The translations under genes were made by a program, and so were the position numbers. This document shows, one piece after another, positions 1 through 6,820 of a stretch of 64,000 nucleotides of DNA. Every line of letters begins with the position of its first letter. The stretch's first letter is position 1. Source of the DNA: Oscillospiraceae bacterium. GTDB lineage: Bacteria > Bacillota > Clostridia > Oscillospirales > Oscillospiraceae. The notes below the pieces were generated by a model, which saw only the letters and a program-made list of their open reading frames with translations, ran no database searches and had not been told where the DNA came from. Location: the NCBI GenBank assembly GCA_017447645.1, contig JAFSNA010000142.1, positions 17,022-81,021 on the forward strand. The letters are read 5' to 3'.

Positions 1-1038
1 CGTCTCCACCGCGTTGCGCACGAAATCGTTGCGCACGATGACGGCATAGATCAGGCACAGGAGCATCACGAGCACAAAGCTGAGGATGGACCAGAACAGC
101 ACATGTCTGTCGTTGGAAAAGATCTGATCCGTGTTTGCCACCGCGCAGACGACCGTGCTGCCGTTGAAAGTCTTGGAAACGCAGTAATACTGGATCCCGC
201 GGATCGTCTCGATACCGGCGTAGCCATCCTCCAGGGCCGCCCTCGACAAGCCGGCGTCCAGTGCGTTTTCTCCCGTCAGGATCTCGCCGCCGTTTTCATA
301 GTACAGGAAGGAGCCGTTCTCTGCGTCGACCGCGAAGAGAAAGCCGCCGTTGCCGACAGCCGCGCGGCTCAGCACCGCGGACACGTCCTTTAATGAAGCG
401 GTCTGCTCCTCCAGCGCGGAGGCGTCAGCGCCCAGGACGAGGCAGAACGTCTGTCCTCCGTAGGAGAGACGTTCGGAATAAAAGCAGATCCGTCCCTCTC
501 CCGTATCGCTTGTGACCGGGCTGACCGTGCCGTCCGGCGCGCGGGTGCCCTTCAGCAGCTCCTTCTGATCCTCAGAGCTGAGCAGTCCCTGTCCCGCCAG
601 ATCCGTGCGGTAATACTTCTCCTCCGGGGCGAGAACCACTTTCCCTTCGCTGTCCAGGACAAACAGGCAGACCACATCGGAACGCTCCGCGATGACCGAG
701 AACACTTCGGAGCGCGCCTGTCTCGTCTGCGCGGCAAGCGAGTCGAACAGCCCGCTGGTCAGCAGCTCCTTCAGATCGGTCAGGATGTCCTGGTTTCCGT
801 CGTGGAAGACGTCGCTCAGATCCTTCGCGTCGCGCGCGTTTTCCTCCAGCGTCGAAACGGCCTCCGTGAGGGCGAGCGCGCTGTTTTCTTTTTGCTTGTT
901 CAGCGCCGCCTTCGTCTGTATGTTCCGCAGGAAAACGGCGATGAGTACCGCGCCGAGAACGATCAGCAGGGCGTTGAACGCGACCTTGACCAGGAAATAG
1001 GTATTTGCTCTTTTTCTGATGTTCGTATGCTCTGCCAT
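1..1038 (-). CDS. Membrane sensor protein, 3' end cut by window edge
   Basis: The reading frame is open for 346 codons from an ATG at 1038 (GGAGGG upstream) to the window edge, so the C-terminus is missing. A basic N-terminus is followed by a membrane helix at about residues 15-38, then about 270 residues that look extracytoplasmic, and a second helix at about 315-335 ending in VRNDFVRN. This is the layout of a dCache/double-PAS sensor. The output domain (diguanylate cyclase, kinase, phosphatase or chemotaxis signalling domain) lies outside the window, so the function cannot be given. The extracellular part contains segments such as FVLDSEGKVVL and GFLFAVDAENGSFLYY, which are typical of Cache folds. 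It is downstream of the YdcF-like gene on the same strand, across a 218-bp gap, so it is probably a separate unit. The gene call is secure; the family is inferred from topology. Confidence 0.8.
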   Translation of the reverse strand, partial: MAEHTNIRKRANTYFLVKVAFNALLIVLGAVLIAVFLRNIQTKAALNKQKENSALALTEAVSTLEENARDAKDLSDVFHDGNQDILTDLKELLTSGLFDSLAAQTRQARSEVFSVIAERSDVVCLFVLDSEGKVVLAPEEKYYRTDLAGQGLLSSEDQKELLKGTRAPDGTVSPVTSDTGEGRICFYSERLSYGGQTFCLVLGADASALEEQTASLKDVSAVLSRAAVGNGGFLFAVDAENGSFLYYENGGEILTGENALDAGLSRAALEDGYAGIETIRGIQYYCVSKTFNGSTVVCAVANTDQIFSNDRHVLFWSILSFVLVMLLCLIYAVIVRNDFVRNAVET

Positions 1039-1256
1039 GCTTTTCTCCCTCCGAGAATAGTCGCCGACGGGTCAGCCCGCCATGTAATGCCGTTTCCTGC
1101 GTGCGCCGCCTTCAGGCGCGTAAAGAAATGTCGGTACGCCGAATAAGAGGAGCTCTGCGCAGCGCTTTTCAAGCGGCGCGTCCTTCCTCCGACACGGCGT
1201 CATGATTTTGAAAATGTCCCCCTGCGGGACCTTTTGGCTGTATTATGTGCGCGCCG

Positions 1257-2468
1257 CTATCCGCGGAGCGCCAGTACCGTCAGCGCGGTATAAGCGGCGA
1301 TCAGGCCGCCCAGGATCAGAAGCTGCGTCCTCCTGTGCTCGGTGAGAAGGCCGATAAACTCCCGCACCGCGGCGTTCGGCCAGAAATACCATTTGGTCGG
1401 AGCCCCCGCGCCGACCGCGGCCAGCCCCGCCTGCCGCGCCTTGATCCCGGCGCGGAACACATGATAATTCGTCGTGAAATAAGCGCATCGGGCGTCCGGA
1501 AGGAGCCTGCGCACGATCTCGGCGGAAAAGCGCATGTTTTCCTCCGTGTCCGCGGAACGGTCCTCTACGAGGATCTGATCGTCCCTTATCCCCTGCGAGA
1601 TCAGATAGTCCCGCATCGCTGCGGCTTCCGCTCTGGGCTCGTCCCTGCCTCTGCCGCCGGAAACGATGAAGCGGGGAGCCTTTCCCGTTTCCCGGATCTG
1701 TCTTTCACAGAACTGCCTGGCCAGCTCCAGCCGGCCCTTCAGCAGCGGCGTAAGCTCGCCGTTCTTCCGGATGCCGCAGCCCAGGACGATGAGGAAATCT
1801 TTGTCCGGCTCCGCCTTTCGCCGCAGCACGATCACGTTTGCCGCGATCGTGCCGATCATCATGCACTCGAAGTACAGGTACATCGCCGCAAAGACGTTGA
1901 CGACGATATTCGGCACGATGAGGAGCTTCTCCGATCCGGAGGCCCGGAAGTCGAGTATGCCGATCCCGATCTCCCCCAGAAGCAGGATGATCGCCAGCAG
2001 GATCCCCAGCAGATTGACGAAGCGCCGTCCCTCATGGCGGATGAGACTGAGATTGGACACGAACAGCGCCGCGGAAAAGACGATCAGAAGCGGCGAGGTC
2101 AGAAACATATAGTTTTTCGCGGAGTGGAGCAGCGTAAAAAGAAGCTGTCGGTTGTCAAAGCGTCCCGGCTGTGAGAAATACAGCCAGGTCGTATAGCCGT
2201 GCGTGATCGCCAGCGACAGCACGAACAGGCAAAAGCCGGAATAGAAGATCGTGTTGTAGGAATAAGGCGATTCTCGGAGCTGCCTGCGGAACTCATGCAG
2301 CAGCAGAAGGCTCATCGCGGTGAAAAACGCCGTCAGCGCGGCGTTGGCCCGGGGGAGCCAGTTCTCCGGATCGAACCTGGTCAGCAGCGCCAGGATCGCC
2401 AGCAGAACGACGCTCAGGATCGCGCCCTTGGTGTAAAAAGGCGCAGCTGTTCCCTTCTCCCGCTTCAC
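1257..2468 (-). CDS. Polytopic membrane protein with C-terminal YdcF/DUF218 domain
   Basis: The 403-residue protein starts at a GTG with AAGGGTGAG upstream. Roughly the first 210 residues contain about six hydrophobic helices. Residues from about 225 form a DUF218 (YdcF-like) domain with the family landmarks LGCGIRKNGELTPLL, FIVSGGRGRDEPRAE, EDRSADTEENMRFS and TTNYHVFRA, and a last helix closes the chain. YdcF/SanA/ElyC relatives act in envelope and peptidoglycan-precursor physiology, but their reaction is not settled. It is the last gene of the minus-strand run containing the CW_7 peptides and the Nif11-type precursor, 61 bp after the latter, so it may be cotranscribed. Whether it serves the export system or is only a neighbour is not shown. 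Family assignment is strong, role unknown. Confidence 0.85.
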   Translation of the reverse strand: MKREKGTAAPFYTKGAILSVVLLAILALLTRFDPENWLPRANAALTAFFTAMSLLLLHEFRRQLRESPYSYNTIFYSGFCLFVLSLAITHGYTTWLYFSQPGRFDNRQLLFTLLHSAKNYMFLTSPLLIVFSAALFVSNLSLIRHEGRRFVNLLGILLAIILLLGEIGIGILDFRASGSEKLLIVPNIVVNVFAAMYLYFECMMIGTIAANVIVLRRKAEPDKDFLIVLGCGIRKNGELTPLLKGRLELARQFCERQIRETGKAPRFIVSGGRGRDEPRAEAAAMRDYLISQGIRDDQILVEDRSADTEENMRFSAEIVRRLLPDARCAYFTTNYHVFRAGIKARQAGLAAVGAGAPTKWYFWPNAAVREFIGLLTEHRRTQLLILGGLIAAYTALTVLALRG

Positions 2469-2529
2469 ACGATCTCACCCTTCACCCGGCGTCTGCAGGA
2501 CACCTTTTACCCGTTTTCCGCCGCGGCAT

Positions 2530-2877
2530 TCAGAAGCTCTGTGCTTCTCCCTGCTGCGGCGCGCTTTCCGTCTCGCTGTTCAGACCCATCAGCATGCGCA
2601 GGAAGGATACGAACCAGGAATAGGGGTTGATCTCTCCCTGGCTGAGCGGTATAAAGGGGTTTGCGCCGCCCGTCACGGATTCCAGGGCGTCGTCCGGCAG
2701 GCACGTCAGCTCGTCCGAAAGGCCTGCCAACTCAAAGCCGGACGCGGCGATCGCCTTCTGTACGGCCTCTATGGCGCTCCTGGTATCGGTGCAGGCATAG
2801 AGCTTTGAGAGCAGCGATTGATCCTCCGCCGCGATCTTTGCATAGCTTTCGATGTTGATCTTGTTCAGTTTGTTCAT
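2530..2877 (-). CDS. Nif11-type leader precursor peptide with double-glycine cleavage site
   Basis: This is a 115-residue protein. Residues 1-71 form a long acidic, helical leader of the Nif11/NHLP kind ending in the site DDALESVTGG (Gly70-Gly71). The predicted mature part (72-115) begins ANPFIPLSQGEINPYSW, contains a short hydrophobic amphipathic stretch (WFVSFLRMLMGL) and an acidic Gln-rich tail. It has no Cys, so lanthionine or sactionine rings are not possible in the core; the only cysteines (29 and 59) are in the leader. It follows the ECF sigma gene by 68 bp on the same strand and is probably a third substrate of the C39 exporter encoded about 4 kb upstream in the same direction. No maturase is nearby, so an unmodified peptide is the simplest reading. 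RBS is a modest GGGAG. The leader call is good; what the core does is unknown. Confidence 0.75.
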   Translation of the reverse strand: MNKLNKINIESYAKIAAEDQSLLSKLYACTDTRSAIEAVQKAIAASGFELAGLSDELTCLPDDALESVTGGANPFIPLSQGEINPYSWFVSFLRMLMGLNSETESAPQQGEAQSF

Positions 2878-2945
2878 ATCTCTGTTCTCCCGGGTCGTTT
2901 TTTCCGGTCCCTTCGCGCCGGCGTCTCCGCGGCGCGCCTTCGGCC

Positions 2946-3419
2946 CTATGCGAGCAGCGCGCGAAGCTGCCGGAGCGCGGACTGATGGGCGCGCTTGACC
3001 ACGCTGTAGGGCAAAACCAATTTATCGGAAATCTCGTGAAGAGAATTGTCGGCAAAGTAATGCAGGACGATGATGTCCCTCTCCCGCGCCGGGATACGGC
3101 GAAGCGCGCCGGCGAGGCTCTCCAGCCTCTCGGCGCTGAGTATCTCGTTTTCCGGGCCGCCGTCCGTCCCGACGTCCTCGTCCAGAGGACAATATACACG
3201 GTGCGTCCGGTAATAGTCGACGACCGTATTGCGGGTGATCGTATAGATGTACGAAGAAACGCCGGACCTGTCGGGGGCCATATGCTCCAGCACCTTACGG
3301 AATACTTCGCTGCAAAGGTCCTCCGCGTCCTGCGTTTCCTTCACGTGGCTGCGGATATAGTCAAGAACCTTCGGGCGGTATTCGCGATAAACGGCTTCAA
3401 ATCGTTCCGCGTCCGTCAT
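2946..3419 (-). CDS. ECF-type RNA polymerase sigma factor
   Basis: This 157-residue protein has region 2 at about 1-75 (ERFEAVYREYRPKVLDYIRSH, DAEDLCSEVFRKV, YIYTITRNTVVDYYR) and region 4 at about 100-157 (IPARERDIIVLHYFADNSLHEISDKL ending SALRQLRALLA). I chose the ATG at 3419, which has AGGAG seven bases upstream; an in-frame TTG at 3446 would add nine residues without a better site. The start lies inside the 3' end of the 70-residue gene, which suggests translational coupling. No transmembrane anti-sigma factor is visible next to it, which is unusual for this class. It sits between the CW_7 peptide genes and the Nif11-type precursor, so it is likely to regulate the export system or its substrates. 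Target promoter not identified. Confidence 0.88.
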   Translation of the reverse strand: MTDAERFEAVYREYRPKVLDYIRSHVKETQDAEDLCSEVFRKVLEHMAPDRSGVSSYIYTITRNTVVDYYRTHRVYCPLDEDVGTDGGPENEILSAERLESLAGALRRIPARERDIIVLHYFADNSLHEISDKLVLPYSVVKRAHQSALRQLRALLA

Positions 3420-3609
3420 GGTCAGGCTCCTGTATGGTTTTTTCAATGATTCCCGTTCCGGCTGCCGCCATGGTCAGATCGTCGTCCGTGAGGATCTGCG
3501 GCCGGTTTTGGGCGTAGTGATCCAGCACCTCGTCGATCACGTTCTGCAGAGGAACATTTTTCTCGAAGCGCTGATAATCGAACAGTTTCTTTAACGCAGC
3601 TTCCAGCAT
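3397..3609 (-). CDS. 70-residue protein of unknown function, coupled to the sigma gene
   Basis: The frame starts at ATG 3609 with a strong GGAGGAG site. The first 35 residues are a charged helix (LEAALKKLFDYQRFEKNVPLQNVIDEVLDHY). The second half contains ILTDDDLTMAAAGTG, which resembles the acidic end of a double-glycine leader with AAAG in place of GG, followed by a 20-residue hydrophilic tail. Its 3' end overlaps the chosen sigma start by 23 bp. Possible roles are a small anti-sigma partner of the adjacent ECF factor, or a further leader-bearing substrate. There is no membrane segment, no Cys and no recognised domain, so neither role can be chosen. The RBS and tight coupling make it a real gene. 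Confidence 0.65.
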   Translation of the reverse strand: MLEAALKKLFDYQRFEKNVPLQNVIDEVLDHYAQNRPQILTDDDLTMAAAGTGIIEKTIQEPDHDGRGTI

Positions 3610-3670
3610 CTGATCTCCTCCTTCTGCCGGATCGCCGTGCTGCGGGCTTTACACGTCCGTCTTTTTCAAT

Positions 3671-3702
3671 TTCCCCCGAAGTCTCTTTCGGACTCCGGGG
3701 GA
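3671..3702 (-). terminator. GC-rich hairpin between second CW_7 gene and 70-aa gene
   Basis: An inverted repeat pairs TTCCCCCG with CGGGGGAA (8 bp) and AGTC with GACT inside one mismatch. No T-run follows on the coding strand, so it is more likely an attenuating or mRNA-stabilising hairpin after the peptide genes than a full terminator. It could let peptide transcripts exceed those of the sigma gene. Confidence 0.4.
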
Positions 3703-3729
3703 ATCCGTTTGCTTCCGATCCCGAACGGA

Positions 3730-4071
3730 TCAGCCAAGCATCATTTTGTTGACCAGCTTCTGGATGACGTCGGGATCATAGCCGGCCTTGCGCAGCGCGG
3801 CCACGCGGTCGGCGCCGTTGCCGTACTTGCCGTTGATGACGTCACGGGCGACCTGCTCGTAGCCGGCCGTCTTCGGATCGTTGCCCGCCAGGATGGCGTT
3901 CACCATGCCCTGGATGACGTCGGGATCGATGCCCGCCTTGCGCAGCGCGGCCACACGGTCGGCACCGTTGCCGTAATCGCCGCGGATGCAGGCGTAAGCG
4001 GCCTGGATCTCCTTGGAGGTTCCGCCAGCGACGCTCGCCAGCTTCTCGTCAGTCAGTTTCTCGATGCTCAT
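3730..4071 (-). CDS. Secreted CW_7-repeat protein with double-glycine leader (paralogue 2)
   Basis: The protein has 113 residues. Residues 1-17 (MSIEKLTDEKLASVAGG) are a classic bacteriocin-type double-glycine leader. The predicted mature part (18-113) holds two CW_7 repeats at about 24-61 and 74-111, each with the family pattern I-x-G-x-(F/Y)-GNG-x-x-RV-x-ALRKAG-x-DP-x-V-(I/V)-Q-x-(L/M)-VN. CW_7 repeats are the cell-wall-binding repeats of pneumococcal phage lysin Cpl-7, which bind the GlcNAc-MurNAc-dipeptide part of peptidoglycan. The two repeats share the identical block GNGADRVAALRKAG. One Cys (28) lies in repeat 1. Compared with paralogue 1, the linker is seven residues longer. The RBS and flank (AAAGGAGAT) match those of paralogue 1. 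I infer export and leader removal by the C39 ABC exporter at 6.8-9.0 kb and binding to cell wall; whether it is toxic, protective or structural is not visible. Confidence 0.88.
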   Translation of the reverse strand: MSIEKLTDEKLASVAGGTSKEIQAAYACIRGDYGNGADRVAALRKAGIDPDVIQGMVNAILAGNDPKTAGYEQVARDVINGKYGNGADRVAALRKAGYDPDVIQKLVNKMMLG

Positions 4072-4100
4072 GGATGTATCTCCTTTTCGTTATTTCGTTT

Positions 4101-4120
4101 CCGGCGTTTTAAGACGCCGG
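4101..4120 (-). terminator. Hairpin between the two CW_7 genes
   Basis: A perfect 7-bp stem (CCGGCGT/ACGCCGG) with a 6-base loop lies after the stop of CW_7 paralogue 1. There is no T-run on the coding strand. It probably stabilises the 3' end of the first peptide message or attenuates; it is not a full terminator. Confidence 0.35.
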
Positions 4121-4146
4121 CGTTTTCCCTGACCGATCCTTTCGGA

Positions 4147-4467
4147 TCACTTCAGCAGCATGCCGTTAACGAGCTTCTGGATGACCTCGGGATCGTAGCC
4201 GGCCTTGCGCAGGGCGATCACGCGGGCCTCGCCGTTGCCGTACTTGCCGTCGATGACGTCGAGGGCGACCTTCTCGTTGCCGGCCAGGATGGAGTTCACC
4301 AGGCCCTGGACGACCTCGGGATCAAAGCCGGCCTTGCGCAAAGCGGCAACACGGGCGGCGCCGTTGCCGAAGTCGCCGCGGATGCAGGCGTAAGCGGCCT
4401 TCAGTTCGGCGGTCATGCCGCCGGCGACAGCTTCCAGTCTCTCATCGTTCAGTTTCTCAATGCTCAT
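4147..4467 (-). CDS. Secreted CW_7-repeat protein with double-glycine leader (paralogue 1)
   Basis: The protein has 106 residues. The leader is MSIEKLNDERLEAVAGG with Gly16-Gly17. The mature part has two CW_7 repeats at about 24-61 and 67-104; key positions visible are GDFGNG/GKYGNG, R-V-x-ALRKAG, (F/Y)DPEV, Q and VN. Only one Cys (28) is present and the segments read as folded domain rather than as a modifiable peptide. It is transcribed in the same direction as, and 144 bp downstream of, the second ABC exporter gene, behind AAAGGAGAT. The combination of exporter leader and muropeptide-binding domain points to a protein delivered outside the cell to bind peptidoglycan, either on the producer or on competitors. 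Leader and repeat calls are direct from sequence; the biological role is inference. Confidence 0.88.
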   Translation of the reverse strand: MSIEKLNDERLEAVAGGMTAELKAAYACIRGDFGNGAARVAALRKAGFDPEVVQGLVNSILAGNEKVALDVIDGKYGNGEARVIALRKAGYDPEVIQKLVNGMLLK

Positions 4468-4610
4468 TGTTTTATCTCCTTTTCTATATTTTTCTCCTCT
4501 GCAGCCTCTGTTGGAGGATCTGTGTCGGAGGGTTTAACATGAAGTGCTTCTTTTGCTTTCTCTGTCCCTTTATACGATGGAAAAGCGATTCGGGACGCTT
4601 TTGGGAAAAA

Positions 4611-6806
4611 TTATTTTTCCTGCGGGACGTCCAGACGCTGTCTTTCCACCAACTCGGCGAAAAAGCCGTTTCGGGCGATCAGCTCGTCATAGGTGCCGTC
4701 CTCGATGATGTGGCCCTTGTCCAGGACGAGGATCCTGTCGCAGTTCTTGATGGTGGACAGGCGGTGGGCAATGATGACGCGGGTGCATTTGAGCGCGTCC
4801 AGCGCATCGGAGACCTGCTTTTGTGTACGGTTGTCCAGCGCGGAAGTAGCCTCGTCGAAAAACAGGATCTTCGGCCTCGGCGCGACCGCGCGGGCGATCA
4901 TCAGCCGCTGCTTCTGTCCGCCCGAGATGCCGCCCTGTCCTTCGGATATGATGGTCTGCATGCCCATGGGCATGGCGCGTATATCATCGGCGATGCCCGC
5001 GATCTCGGCCGCGGCCCAGGCGTCGTCCAGCGAAAGCTGCGGATCGGAGATCACGATGTTGGAGTAAATATCGCCCGAGAAAAGGCTTCCGTTCTGCATC
5101 ACCACCCCCATGCGTCGGCGCAGGGAGCGCAGGTCGATCTTGGAGATGTCCTTTCCGTCGACGTAGATCGCGCCCTTCTCCGGTGTCTCAAAGCCGAGCA
5201 GCAGGCGAAGCAGCGTGCTCTTGCCGCAGCCGGTGGTGCCCACGATCGCGACATACTCGCCCGCCTTGATCTTCAAGCTCATCCCGTCCACCACATAGGG
5301 CATGCTGTCCTTGTAGCGGAAATAGACGTTGCTCAGCTCGATGCTGCCCTTCAGTGAGCTCAGCATCTCCTTGCTTTCGGAGGACTCCGGCTCGGCCTGC
5401 AGGATCGGCTCCGACATTTCCATGATGGGCTTGATCTGAGCGATCGACTTCGCCATGCCCGCGAGGGCGGCGAATGCGCCCGCCACCATGCCGTAGGCAA
5501 CGTTGAAGGTGATGTACTCCGAGGGGCTGACGCGCGTCTTGACCGCGAGGTAATACAGCAGGATCGTCCCCAGCAGGGAGACGGCCGTGGAAATGGCCGC
5601 GCTCGCCTTGAGGAACGTCGGCGGGTTGTAGCTGAGCTTCGCGATCTCCGAAAGGAGCTTTGCCCAGCGGGCGAAGGCGCGCTTTTCCGCGCCGGCCAGC
5701 TTGATTTTCTGCACGCCGGTGATCAGCGCGTAGCTCATGCCGTTTTCTTTGGCGCTGAGCTCCATGGACTGCTTGCTGATGCGCATCTGCGCGACAGTGG
5801 TCAGCAAGGAAAAGCCGAGCCCGACGAGGATGATCGCCAGGGCGGGCACGACCAGCGCGGGGGCGTACCGGAAGATCTGCGGGATGTACAGCAGGGACGA
5901 AAGCGAGGTCAGCCCGAGGGAAAACACGATGCCGACCAGCAGATCGCACAGCTGACTGACGGCTCCGAAGCGGGTGGACAGCTCGCCTGAGGAATAGTCG
6001 CGGAAGAAGCTCGCCGGCAGGTTCATGATGCGCATCATCATGGCGGCCTCGACCGACAGCGAGGTTTTGATCCCGATGCGTCCCATCATCAGCGAACGCA
6101 CCGTTTCGACCATCTGCGACGAGATGATCGCGCAGAGCATGAACACCGCCGTTCCGATCAGGAACGGGACGCTGCCGCTCTCCAGCACGCTGCCGGTGAG
6201 CAGGCGGGTGATGCGGATCATCGGCATGCCGAAGAGCGTCACGAGAAGCGTGAGCGCGATGATCAGCACGTAGTCTCCCGTGCTCAGGCAGTTTTTCAGG
6301 TAGGCCGCCAGATCCGGGATGCCGAGCTTTTTCAGCGGCAGCGGACGGTAAAAGCAGATCGCGTCCTCGGAGAACTGCTCCGCGTTCCGACGGTCTACCG
6401 TGGTCTTTTCTCCGCTGTCCGGGTCCTTGAACCAATAGCCGGTGAAGGACTTGGGAATGAGCGCGACCGGCGTGCCGTCGGAAGAACGGAAGGCCAGCAT
6501 CGGCCCGAAGGCGTCTTTATACCAGCCCTTTTCCAGCCTGACGTTGCGCCGCATCAGGCCGCGCGGGCGCAGGCAGTATTCCAGCTGTTCATCCGCGTCG
6601 GTGATGTTTTCGGGGATCTCGGGGCACTTGTAATGATAATATTTCAGGACGTCCTCGATCGCGGCCCTGGTCACGATTCGCTCGTCGTTGAGCGCGCCGG
6701 TGCCGCTTTTGCCCAGGACGGAGGCGGCTATGCAGAAGATGGAGTCTTCAAAAAGCTCCTGATCGCTCAGTTTTCTCTGGCGGATCTGTTCGTCGAACCA
6801 GCCCAT
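4611..6806 (-). CDS. NHLM-type bacteriocin exporter, ABC subunit without peptidase
   Basis: This 731-residue protein has an N-terminal region of about 150 residues that is not a C39 peptidase. A six-helix ABC exporter membrane domain follows at about 160-460, and an ATPase domain at about 485-720. Walker A is GTTGCGKST, the signature is ISGGQKQR and Walker B is ILFFDEATSALD, with an H-loop at IIAHRLST. This is the second exporter subunit usually paired with a peptidase-bearing subunit in NHLM/NHLP clusters. The gene starts 14 bp after the peptidase subunit stop, behind GAGGAGGG, so the two proteins are likely made together and may form a heterodimer. The N-terminal region may recruit leader peptides, but that is inference. 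No defects seen. Confidence 0.93.
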   Translation of the reverse strand: MGWFDEQIRQRKLSDQELFEDSIFCIAASVLGKSGTGALNDERIVTRAAIEDVLKYYHYKCPEIPENITDADEQLEYCLRPRGLMRRNVRLEKGWYKDAFGPMLAFRSSDGTPVALIPKSFTGYWFKDPDSGEKTTVDRRNAEQFSEDAICFYRPLPLKKLGIPDLAAYLKNCLSTGDYVLIIALTLLVTLFGMPMIRITRLLTGSVLESGSVPFLIGTAVFMLCAIISSQMVETVRSLMMGRIGIKTSLSVEAAMMMRIMNLPASFFRDYSSGELSTRFGAVSQLCDLLVGIVFSLGLTSLSSLLYIPQIFRYAPALVVPALAIILVGLGFSLLTTVAQMRISKQSMELSAKENGMSYALITGVQKIKLAGAEKRAFARWAKLLSEIAKLSYNPPTFLKASAAISTAVSLLGTILLYYLAVKTRVSPSEYITFNVAYGMVAGAFAALAGMAKSIAQIKPIMEMSEPILQAEPESSESKEMLSSLKGSIELSNVYFRYKDSMPYVVDGMSLKIKAGEYVAIVGTTGCGKSTLLRLLLGFETPEKGAIYVDGKDISKIDLRSLRRRMGVVMQNGSLFSGDIYSNIVISDPQLSLDDAWAAAEIAGIADDIRAMPMGMQTIISEGQGGISGGQKQRLMIARAVAPRPKILFFDEATSALDNRTQKQVSDALDALKCTRVIIAHRLSTIKNCDRILVLDKGHIIEDGTYDELIARNGFFAELVERQRLDVPQEK

Positions 6807-6820
6807 GCTCCACCCTCCTC

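Noticed and set aside
1039-1256. Terminator between the YdcF-like and sensor genes
   Set aside because: Only a 5-bp GTCCC/GGGAC stem without a T-run was found at about 1217-1231, too weak to list.
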